Shown here one piece after another: positions 27,201-39,200 of a DNA stretch of 39,507 bases. Position 1 is the stretch's first letter; every line of letters starts with the position of its first letter. The stretch lies in contig JADFXT010000008.1 of NCBI GenBank assembly GCA_015233405.1, positions 75,250-114,756 on the forward strand, read 5' to 3'. A program made the position numbers and the translations under genes. The notes below the pieces were generated by a model. It was given only the letters and a program-made list of their open reading frames with translations. It ran no database searches and was not told the DNA's origin. The stretch comes from Candidatus Omnitrophota bacterium. GTDB taxonomy: Bacteria; Omnitrophota; Gorgyraeia; Zapsychrales; Zapsychraceae.

Positions 27201-30200
27201 CAGGAATTCTATGAACAATTTCCCCAGTAGGAAGAACTTCAAGAGGCTTTTTGGGGCCAACTTGATCTCCGGTTGTATCATCAGATCTCTCTTCAGAAGA
27301 ATTATGTTCTGGAGCTTCAGCCGGAGTGCCTTCTGTTTTTGCTGCTTCCGTTGTTGTTCTCGGAGTTTCTGCAGATGCCGGAGCAGTCAAGAAATTAACA
27401 ATACTTGAGAGGCTTAAAGCCGGCTGAATCATTTTGTTCTCAATGTTGAATTGATTAACCATGCTTGAATAAGTGACTTCCTCATAGGTTGCGCTATGGA
27501 AGAGATGATTATGTTTTGAAATCCAGTTAAACGTAGAGATATCAGCCTTATGCGGATATAATAAATTGCCCATTTTCCAGAAATCATTACCCAAAACCTT
27601 AATTAAATTATCTTTTTGCCTATCAAAGAACTGGATATTTAACCTCACATGACGTGAATCTATTCTTTCAGCGTAATTGCTTTCAATAAGTTTTCTAGAA
27701 ACAGTATACCAAAAAGCGCCGGTTTGCTCGACTTGAGACTGTTCAAGAATACCCATATTCGCGTTGATAAAGTTCGGATGAGTGATGTTATCCAATCCAT
27801 CAAAGAGTAGCTGGCCTAAACCTGTCATTCCATTAGCGCCGTAAACAAATTCCTCCATAAATTTAACCGCATCGCCAGCCACCGGAATCCATTGAGTCAC
27901 ATCGATGGCTGTTGCGATTTCCGGTCCAATAGATACCATAGCAAAAGTTCCTATGACCCAGCGGGATGCCGCATCTTTTAAGGTTTTCTTTACAGCATCC
28001 TTGAATGAAAGATTTTCACGATTTTCCTTTAAAGATGCAAATAATTTAGGAATATCGAGGACAAACACAATGATAAAGCTGCTTAAGAAAGTGTTTAATG
28101 AGAACGTGAAATGATCTGGATTGGTACCAGGAAGCATTGGAATAGAGAATAAAGGAAATTCGAGAACCTTCTTCACAGAATCAGGAGCATGACCCAATAA
28201 CTGATGAGACCCGCCAGAAACAGAGGTAATCATTAATCTTTGTCTCGACAAAGAGAAGAACCCAGCGGCAAAGCTTAATAACAGCGCCAAGATTAAATAA
28301 GAAGCCTTCGTAAATGAATTCTGAGATTTATGATATTTCAAAGCTAAGACAGCAATTCCCTTGTTGAAGAAATTCAACGTATCTGTAAAAGAAACAATCT
28401 CTATAATCTTAGTACTTAATTTGGCGTTTTGTTCGTTATTGTTCGTGTTTTCAAGTGTTTTGGTGACCTGGTCTTCAGAAAGTTTAAAGAAGAGAAGATA
28501 AAAAGCTCCAAATGAACGGAGGAAATGTGTTAAAAGATATTTAAAGACGATAAAGAAGAAAAGAATGTCAAAAACCCATCCTGCAAAGACAGCTGCAGGA
28601 TTTCGATCTAACCGCGATAATTTTTCCTGGCTGACACCAAGAACTCTTAAAATCTTCTTCACTAGATTACTACCGGAAAATCTTTTTTCGTAAGCATTTC
28701 CAACAAGATTGGCTAAAAGACGAACATCCGTTGAGCTCTTAAGATTGGACGCGATTTCATCTAATGCCGACTTGCCCATTAAGAAGAATATGCCAGCAAA
28801 CAATGCTACACCAATGATACCAACCCAGCTTAAGAAAATAATTCCTAAAATGCCATGAGGTGCTGCAGCTTGAACAAAATTTCCTAATGCCAATAATCCA
28901 CCGCCAGCGACAAGCGATCTAAGAATATTACGAATCACATTAAGAGTCTTAGCATGCTTCGGCGCTTTTAATGCGATTTTTGTAACAATAGTAAAAATAA
29001 TTAAAGCAACAAACACAGCCGCAACAACGATGAGTAACGGAATTCCCATATGAACAGCTATCTGACTAATGTGCGGAGCTACATTAGTTGCGGCGTTGAC
29101 AACGTTCGGTAAAGCCATCACAAAACCTAAAGCTAAAGCTATTTTCTTAAATGATCTGGTTGTTTTCACTGTTCCGGTTGCAAGCGCGCTACGCACCCCT
29201 CCAGCCATGAAGGTGATTGTAGGCACTTGCGAACCGGAAAGTTGTGTTACTGGGTTTTTCTTTTTGTTAATTAAGCCGAACAGTTGTGTTCGTACTGTAG
29301 CAAGGAACTGTCTTATTGTTCCGAGCTTCTTTGATAACGCGGACAATAAATTGATGCGCGTCTGATTCAAGTTCTTGCCAAACGCCTTTAATTCCTTGAC
29401 GCTCGTAAATACGGTCGTCATGAGAGACCAGATAGACTTTAATACGGTTTGTATCCAAATTACGAGCGGTTGCGATAAAGTACTTATTGTCTGAGATCTC
29501 GACAAAATGCTTGATCTCAAATTGCGGTGTTGTTTTCTTAAGACTTCTAGGGTTTGTGTTAATGCAGACCATAAAGCACCTCCTTGTTTTACGGAGTCCG
29601 TGGCTGGCTCCTGGTTCTTATTTAAGTTTTTAATAATGATAGAAACAACGATACCCAAAACGATAACTGCGCCAATGATGGCGATAATCGAAGAGGACTG
29701 GATAAAATATGGGGTGGCAACAAAAGCGGACAGACTCAAGGAACCTTTTCCTTGAGCGTTGCGGATGAGATTTCTTACAAACGAATAGAAGCGGGCCTTG
29801 GATTTTCCGTTCTTATTATTTTCGCGGAGTCCAAGACTTAGAGATGAGCTGGTTTGCTCATCTTGATCATTTACATTTCTTAATATTCTTTGTGCAGACT
29901 TATAGACATGAGTCCCAAAGCCCTTGTTCTTATTATTTGCGCGGACTTCAAGACTTACAGATGAGCTGGTTCGCCCACCTTGTGCACTCACACTTCCTAC
30001 ACTTCTATTATTATTCTTAACAAGGCGTACGCTAGACAGACTTCGTGCGTACTTCACACTTCTCACACTTCTTACGCCTTGACGGATAGCATTTCTAATT
30101 TGTGACAGAACACGTCGAGCACTATGGCTCAGAGAGCTATTTCCGCCCTGTACGGATCTAGTGCGGAACCCGAGAATCCTATATTGTCTCGGACTGGAAG

Positions 30201-33200
30201 CAGACTCCTTAGGTGCAATTGTCGTTACATTTACAGTATTGTTCCCAGCTTGGGACACACTCACAGAACCCAACCCAAGAACCTTACCAGACACATTCGT
30301 CCGGCGCCCAGCGAACATCCTATAAACACTCTTTACAACATTTCCAACAGAACTGATCGCAGACCCAATCGTTGCCGGTCTGGATAACACTACTTTTACA
30401 GTACCACTATTCCTGACGAGGGACACACCTCGTGCACCCACCTCAAGAACCTTACTAGACACAATCGTCCAGCTTGAAGCTAACCAACTATAACCACTCT
30501 TTACAACGTTTCTACGAGAACTAATCGAAGACCCAACGACTTCGGATCTCGATGCGGACTCTCCAACAGATTCCGCGTTGGCTGCCGTAACATAAGCTGC
30601 ACTACTTTCCCTACCTTCACTACCTTTGCTACCTTCCACTACTTCGCTACTATTTACAGTATTGACTCTAGGCGTACGAGCTCTAGCACCAACACGCTCA
30701 TTCTGAGTCTTGACGCTCAACCGAACCCTGACTGCCACTTGCTTGAGCATCTTGGGAACAGAAACCCCAAACACTCTTACAAGCTTACCAACAACTAACC
30801 ACTTTGCTTCATTGCTACTATTTGCTGCTACTACAGGTACAACCTTTGAACCATTTTGCTTCTGTTCTTTGCTACCATTACGATTATCTCGCTCTAATAA
30901 TCCTTTACCCACCGTCTGAAGAGTTGCGAGAACTCTCGACGGCGCTTTAATACCGGGGCTCAGACCGCTACTACCGTAGCGGGTTCGATCGTTCTTATCA
31001 CTGACTAAAGAAACCTTAAATCCTTTTTCCTTATAATCTCTTTGAGAATCTCTGATCTCTGCCTTATTTTTGCCAAATTCTCGTTGCTGCTCGACCATAG
31101 ACGGCGGTGCATTTCCTCCACCAAATCCACCAGCAGAGCCTAAAATAATTAATGTTGGAGCAGTAACCGGCGCAGGAACCGTCGGCATATTCATCGGCTG
31201 GTTCTTTAATGGTTCAGGCACAGGATCTTTAAGCGGAACCGGCCGCCCGGGAACAGCTTCATATTTCTTGGATTTTTGATGATTAGGACGTAATTGCGGA
31301 GCCACAACGCTCGGCGTTATATCTCGTTCTTGAGGCGTTTCTTTGATAAATCCGAGCTTCTTGGCGATAGCTCTCACAATCATCGGGAGAATACCGCTCT
31401 TGTTAAAGACAAGGCCATTTCTAAACGACTCAGATTGCGTTGTTCTTCCTTTCCACAAGGTATTACCATCAGTCTTGGGAAGAGGTAAAAGATTCGCTAA
31501 ACCATTCATCAATATCGTATACGGAAGGATCGCCAAAATATCAGGCATAGGAATAACTCCCCAGAGCCAATTAACATCAATCGGCATACCTAAGAGAAGG
31601 CCTCCAATACCGAGAAGAATATCAAAAACAGGTCCCATGACAGCGGCTAATCGTATAGCTGCCGGAGACATATTATTCTTCTCATAATCGACGCTAGAAG
31701 AGAACCCAACATTAAGGGACTTGACTTTTCCGCCGAACATTTTAATCGGAATAATATGACCAAGTTCATGAGTAAAACCTCGTGAGACCAGGGCGATTAA
31801 AACAAGAGGATTACCGTGTGTCACTAACATAAAGAGTCCTACGGGCACCCCTATAGCCAACTCAAGTAACTTAATCCGGAAAATACCGATCTTAATCGAC
31901 TTACCCGTAAATCCTGAACCGACAATGTTAAAGAATCTCTTTTGATCCTTTTCAGTAGCCGCCTGAAGCTCCTTAACCTTTTTCTGAATATAATCAAAAA
32001 CAAACTGCGGCGTTGCTTTAACAATTTTCTCCACTTCTTGTTTAGCTTGTTGTGTGGTCCAATCTGGGCGACCGAAAGCAAACTTAAAGACATCAGCTTC
32101 AAAGTCAGCGTCGTCCTTTTTAGCCAGATCATTTTCAGCAATTTCATTCTTAACGACTTCCAGGACAGCCAACTTCTTTGTCGCATCATCAGAGTTATCC
32201 ATGCCAGCCATGACACTATTGAGCGTAAACTTCACAAAATTTGGATTTAAAAGAACTGCCAACTCAAGCCCTAAAATATCCTGCGCTTGTCCAAAAGTCG
32301 TAATACTATCAATTTGCCCCTTCATGATTTTTAAACCACTCAACCAGCGGGTCAGATCTTTTTCGCTAAATCCAAATCTGCCCGGATTCTCAGAGATCTT
32401 GTCAAATAACTTTGTGACCTCTTCCTTGGAAACAGGGCTGCTATTAGCAATAGCAGCAGCCGCGTAAATCTTGTTCTTAAATTCCTGATCCACAAATCTC
32501 ACGTCAGACTTCTTTAAAATTGACGCAAACAATTGCGGCCTGCTTAAAGCCGCCACAAGAACTTTGACGTTCATTTTATTTAAGTCTTTAGGAAGAACCT
32601 CTTTCTTAATGATCTCATAATTGGTGTCTGCTTCTTTAAAATTGGTGATAGCAATTGTCTCGTCGATATTTGACGCGACGTTCAGGAATTCCGTCTCGCT
32701 TATGCCAAATCGAGCAATATTTTGGCTGTCATAAATCGCCTTTAATTCCTCTCGGGTAAATTTCTTTAACTTGCTGATGGCTAGATAAACAGGATGATTT
32801 TCCAATCCTAATTCTTTGGCCACAGCCAAGAAACCATTCGTAACATTCCTGCCAAAAAATTTCGATTTCATCTCTTCGAGCGTGAATTGCGATTGTAACC
32901 TACTTCCGGAAAGAATATTTTCAGCCGACACATAAGAAGCCAATAGGCTGGCGGCTTCAATGGTGGTGATCCCGACTTTGAGTAAACGAATACCCACGGC
33001 AATCGATGCCTGAAGGACATCCGCGTCGGTCACTCCGGTTAATTCTTTGATTTTCGAGAATTGCTCGGCGGAAGCAACTTCTCTGTCAGAAAGCGCGCGG
33101 ACAAATTCAATCAGCTGACGGCCTAGCTTGCTTACAATGTTCTTCTCGCCTTGAACAAATCCGTTTTCCTTCTTAAGCACGGCCTTATTATGGAGAACCG

Positions 33201-36200
33201 CTTGGATGATCTTGCGTTCGCGTTCCGGCATGAATTGCATTTGCGATAAAGCATCCCAAATACCCTTAAATTTCATATTGGCGAATTCCACCGGCATGTT
33301 GATTTTTTTGCTTAAATAAACATTTTCCTTCGTAGAATCTTCCGTCAGAACACCTTTTGCGATCAAGTTATTTAAAATTTCAGCGCCCTTCGGGTCAGCT
33401 TCAGTAAATTTCGATTTCGAAACAAGTATTCGTTCAGATTCGGGGATGGTTGGCGTTTGCGATAACATATCCCAAACACCCTTAAATTTAGCATCTTCGA
33501 GTTCCTTGGGCTTGCTGACTGCGCTACTAGTTAAATAAACATTTTCCTTCGTAGAATCTTCCGTCAAAACGCCTTTTTTGATCAACTTATTTAAAATTTT
33601 AGGACCATTCTTCGTGTCCGCTTCAGTAAATTTCGATTTTAAAACAAGGACTGGTTTAGCTTCCAACACAGCTGGCGTCTGCGATAAAATATCCCAAATA
33701 CCTTTAAATTTCCTATCTATGAATTCTTCCGGCATGCTGACTTTGCTGCTTAAATAAACATTTTCCTTCGAAGAATCTTCCGTCAGAATGCCTTTTGTGA
33801 TCAACTTATTTAAAATTTTAAGACCATTTTTTCTGTCCGCTTCAGTGAATTTCGATTTTGAAACAATGCCGGTAAGCGGAATTTCATCCGTGGCATTGAT
33901 GTTGCGCGTGTCAATCTCGGGAAGTTTCGAAGACAAAGCGGAAACTCTCTGTGACTCAAACGTAGAGACGATTCTCGTCGGCAATATCCCTTCGGCGAAT
34001 GTCTTAAAGATACCAAAAACCGTCTTATATTGATCATCAAGAACTTTGGTCGGCATCTCATTAATCGTTTTATCAGTAAGAAATTTTTCGATAGATTCTG
34101 TAATTTTCTCTGACGCCTCACCATAACCTGAAATCAACGTGTCAGCCTTACCGTATTCTTCATTCATGAATATTTTCATATGCTCAGCCCAGGTTAAAAT
34201 CGCATTAACCGTGGCTTTACCTTCAGTGCTTAATCCTTTCTTATGATGCAAAGCCGCTAAAAGCTCGCGAATCAAGGAATCCATATTGGCGAAAAAGATC
34301 GCGCGGACTTGTTCATCGCCGGACTTGTTCGTTTCAGAAAGTTCATTAGGAGCAGAGAATAGCCCGGCACGGATTTGATCCCGGATTTCTTTATAAATTT
34401 TTCTATCCCGCTCTGAAACCTTTTCATTATCTTCATCCGACAATTTCTGGAAAAAGACCATCAACAAATTTCTGATATAGTTCGAGACTTTAGACGTGAT
34501 GGAAGAGGATGTTTGATTTAGCTGATTAAATTCGACGACCAATTCAAGTTTATCTATCAAAGACGGCGTTGCCGTTCTCTTTATCTCATCATATTTATCA
34601 ACAAAGGCTTGAATATCTTCAGATGCCCCTAAAGCCTTGTAACCAGCAATAAGCCCTTCAATCAGCTTATTCATGCGTTCTATTCTTTGTTCGTTGACTA
34701 GAGCAATCTTTCGCCCGACATCTCCCTTATTACGAGTATTACGGTTAACACCATGTGATAAGAAGTCGCGGGTCCATCTTTCAGCTCCGACGACAATAAC
34801 ATCAATATCACCTGTAAAATCCCAAGCCTTGGCAGTGAGCGGAAGAGAAACAACAATCGACGGCCTTGTTCCTTGAACCGTTAACGGTTTGATCTGCTCA
34901 TCGGTTGTTGACCCGTTGATCACGCCAATATTACCTTTACCAAACTTTTTCTCAAGCTCAGCAACAATTGTTTTTTGATCGCCCGGATTATCTACAAAGA
35001 TAACCGCATCACGATTACTTAATTTAAGCTCAGCAATCTGAGCAGCAACATCTTCTTTTTGGGTGAAAATTTCAATCTCTTTGCCTTTTTCTTTCTTTCC
35101 AAATTGCGTAAAAAAGTCGCTTTCCTCTAAAAGCGCAATGGTTCTGCCGGTCACGATCTCCATGATAATTTCAGCCCCACGCTTAGTTGCAGAAACCGCG
35201 ACAATTTCTCCACCGCCTGAAAACGCCTCATAAATCGGATTTTCCCTATAAGTCATGTCGGAAATATGAATATCTCCGATCTTCAAATTTTTACCAAATT
35301 TTTTATTATAAACTTCAGTCAAAGCGACTTTATACGCCAGACTGCTTGCTAGCATTTCTTGCTCAATCCGGCCGCCGCGGGATGTCGGTCTTAATTCAGG
35401 AAGATCATTACCGTTCTTATCCTGGCCTAAATCAAGTTCAGCGCCGCTTGTCCCTGAAGCAACGGCGCGCACAACATCAAAAAGAATGGATTCTTCATAA
35501 CCTTCATCTTTATAATAGTCCTTCGCACGTTGCGATATAATGATTTTTTCCGGGCCTGTTTGAATGCTATCGCCAAGCGATTCTCTAAAGAAAACCCTTT
35601 CATTATTAGCTTGAGCCGCTTCAAATTCCTTAATAGAAGCCACTTCTTTGATGCCATCAAGGCCTTCTGTTGTTACATCTCCCCAGGTAAAATCAAGCCC
35701 TTGGACATTGATTTCGCGAGTTAATTTCTGGGTTTTGTTGGCAATATCCAAAGCCACTTCATTCTGGGCGACTGTTGTATCTTTAGAAACAATAAATGTC
35801 TTTTCGCTTCCGGCCACATCGTCGATTTCATCAACCAAGCGGGAACTTGTTTTCTCTGCCTTACGAGACTTTATGCCGTCTTCAATTTGAACGAAAATAC
35901 TTTTCTGTATTTCTTTGCGACGGACTGCTTCTTCGGAATCACCCTTTATAGTTTTTTCTAGAAGCGCATCAAATGTATGGGGAAGATGGCCGCGGATATC
36001 GAGAGAAGTTACAACAAAAGCTTTTCTATCATTTAAAATAGTAGCAATGTCTTGGGCAACATTGACAGCTTCTTCCATTTTATTTTCCTTCAAAAAGTCC
36101 TGATATTTCTTGATGTACGCATCTAAATTAATCAGGCGCCCACCAGTCAATTTCTGGACCATGTCAGCATATTGAACAGGGAACTTGGTATTTTCAGCCG

Positions 36201-39200
36201 AAGAAAGAGCCTCAACGATTTTGGCAGCCTCGGCTGAGTTACGAACCATTAAAGTCACAACTTTATCTTCAATAGCAATTTTATAACTACCACCTGCAAT
36301 AAGACCAAGGGTCTTACCGGCGGCGTTGGGAGCAATAACGACATGGTTTAAAAGGATTTCATTGAAGACGGCTGGCTGAAGGTCTTTCAACTGGAAGTCT
36401 GGTCCCTCTATTTCTCGAATTCTATCTAAGAACGCAGCTGCTTTTTCACTAATCTTTCTGGTTTCTTTAACTTCTTTCTTCTTTTTACCTTTTCCCTCCA
36501 TAACTGTTACTTTATAATCAGGATAATTTGAAACCATCGCAGCGTCGGATTCGCCAGGGCCATTGATACCTGTTGAGCTGCTGGACAGATCAAAAACAGG
36601 AATGCTAATAATCGGCTGTTCAGGCTGAACCGGCGTAATGACTTGAGGAGCTTCAGGAACTCTCGGAGCAACTTCAGCCGGCTGTGAAGTTACCGGTGTC
36701 TGTTCTGTAGTCGACGGCGTCACTTCTTCCGGAGTTGATGTCACCGCCGGAGTTTCAATTTCTTGAGCTGTCGGCTCTGAAGCAACTGCAGGCGCTTCAG
36801 TTTCTTCTACTGGTCTCTGGTCTATTGTCTCTGGTCTATGGTCTACAGTCTCTGGTCTCTGAGCTGCTGTCTCTGGTCTATAGTTTGATGTTTCCGCGGT
36901 TCCATTTCTAAATACAACTTTCGGTTTCTTTAAGCCTGCGGCTTCTTCTTTCTTTTCCGGCACGGCTGACTTATCGATGACCGCACCTTTTTCACGAAGA
37001 GCTTTGAAAATGTTCTCCGGTAATCCGGCTTTCGGTGTCACGATCAAGGCTTTTTCTGCAATATCTTCTACCGCTAATAAGCTGCCGGAAACTTTAAAGG
37101 CCTTTTCGCCTTCTGCGGCAACGACTTTTCTAAATTTATTTAATTTTGCATCAAAGGCATAAACGGTCTTATCGCTAAAGCTTCCGGTTGCTGCTAAGGC
37201 GATGGCGCCATCTTCTGGGCCGCTGACGACCATAATAGATTCATACTGGGCGACGCTCGGAAGCATGGCGAGCTTTTTATCCCAATCCATGGAGCCTAAC
37301 GTGACTTCGATCGGCTTCCACTGACCGGCAGCTTGTTTCTGCGGCAGAGCGCTCTTCGGATTAAGCACGGAAGAATCAATGACATATTTTCTCTTGGCCT
37401 CGTCGCCATATTTCGCCTTAAAGCCTTCTCTGATTTTTGCAATGACATGTCCCGGAACGCCCTGATATGGCATCAAGACCAAACCTTTCGCATCAGCAAG
37501 CTGGCTTGCCGTAATCGGTTCGCCAACTAATTTCCCGCCTTGGACCTGATAGAACTGCCATTCATCTTTAATTAAGGCCACATAAACGGCTGTGCCGGTC
37601 GGAAGCGCTGAGGCGATTCCACTGGCTTTTGCGATCATCTCTTCTTCGGTCTGAGCATCTTCGGCAGCCAAAACAACAACTTGATGAACATCTAAAAGGT
37701 GGAATTGAAGGACAGTTGCTGTTAATTTTTCATTCAGTGTCTGGGCAGCGCCTAAACGAGTTTCAATCTGGCTCCAGGCTTCAGCTACAGCGCCGGCTTC
37801 ACCAGCGACGGACATGGTCGTGTCCACGATCGAAACGCCGTTACCGAGGAAGGCAATGGTCTGTCCGGTTTCTTCAGACGATTCAATAAACTCAAGCGCG
37901 TCGTCATCCGTTAAAACAGTGTCTTTCTTGACATAGATCTTATAATTTTCAAGGCCAGCAATATCAAATGTGTAAATGCCCATTTCCGCCTCAACGCTCG
38001 CCGGTCCTTTGGCAATAGCACCATAAATGGCTTTTAACTTGTCTTCATCGGCGGAGAATCCGGCTTTATATAAGGCATATTCAAACGGTGAAACCTTGCC
38101 CGAATAAGCGCGGAAGACAGAACCGGGAGTTTTAGGACGACGGCTGCTGATTCTGTTTGTTGTTCTTTTTTCTGCCGCGCTCTTCCCTGCATCAGAAGAA
38201 CGAAAAACCGGTTTTGGAGTTGTTAACGCTTGAATACTATTTGTTTGCATAGCGGCAACAACTTCTTTTCGAATTCTTTCTTCTTGGTATGGAGCATTAA
38301 GATTTGTGGCTTTAGCAATAATTCCTGGTAATGTCGCCGCAGGAACAACCGGCGCTACCGTCGGAACTGCTGGAATTAATGTTTCGGTTCTGCCATTAGG
38401 AGTAACTGTAACATGCTTATTGATTTCGGTAGTCGAAACGGTTAAGGCGTTGTCGCTATCAGAAGCTTCCACCTGCATTACTTTCAATTCTTTCTCAAGA
38501 TCTGCATATTCAGCTTTCAAGAATTCAGGAATATTTTCTTGCTCCAAGTCGCTTAAGAAAGCATCCATTTCAGTTGCCATAAGTTCATCATCGGATGTGT
38601 TATATCCATTCGCTGCTAAAAACTTAAGAAAATTTTCTAACTTTCCTTGCTTTTTAAGTTCTTTATATTTCGCGTCAACTTTCTTCCTATATTCACTATC
38701 CGTAAAATAGCGACCATGCTTGAGTTCATGCATAATATCTTTTATTTCTGCTTTTGGACCTAAAGCAAAGAGACTAAATTTTTCTTTTTGTGTATATTTT
38801 CCTTCAGCGTTCTTTTGTATAACTTCCCAATCTTTCTCCAAAATCTTTATTAAATGTCTTTCTGATTCATCAAGTGTAATTTCTGCCTTTTCTTCTGCCG
38901 CTAAAAGGGCATTCAAGGCTCTAACAAAATCCTCGCCTTTATAAGCCACAGCCTTTGCTCTAAGCTGTGTTTTTTCATTATCTTTTAAAATCTGGTTATC
39001 TTTTGTTTCAAGGAAATTGATAACTCGTCCGAGAGCTCGAGAAAATCCTGTCTCATTTTCAGCGCCATACTTTAAGCCATAAAGCTTTTTCTTGGTATTT
39101 TCCAAAGCTACAAATTCATCAGACGAAACTTGATGATCAATAACTTCTTGCGGAGTTCTAAAAACATTATGTTTATTACTTGCTTCATACTTCTTAATAG

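Larger units (their letters stand above)
29600..31060 (-). other. Ser/Arg/Val/Asn-rich low-complexity tract with atypical codon use
   Basis: About 485 codons remain open in the giant frame but the product is dominated by Ser, Val, Arg, Asn and Gly, with no clear domain apart from one hydrophobic segment near 29.69-29.63 kb. Valine is often GTA or GTG and arginine codons are varied, unlike the flanking enzyme-like regions. Simple-sequence character is visible near 30.61-30.65 kb (GSKGSEGRESS). Two pairs of in-frame degenerate repeats lie inside. The two other minus frames contain stops throughout. It may be a disordered linker, a region of recent ORF growth or former out-of-frame sequence. It is basic, so nucleic-acid or envelope-polymer contact is possible, but that is speculation. 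Confidence 0.6.

Noticed and set aside
28790-29151. VirB2/type IV pilin-like segment
   Set aside because: A signal-like helix followed by small-residue hydrophobic helices recalls VirB2, but loop length and conserved glycines do not match clearly, so I kept it as a generic membrane region.
29500-29572. Programmed frameshift from the giant frame into the nested ORF
   Set aside because: An SD-like sequence can stimulate slippage, but no proper slippery heptamer lies at the right distance downstream. Internal initiation or a relic is simpler.
36781-36900. CRISPR-like short repeats
   Set aside because: The repeat is only a few codons long, lacks unique spacers and lies in frame within a Pro-rich linker, so it is a coding microrepeat.
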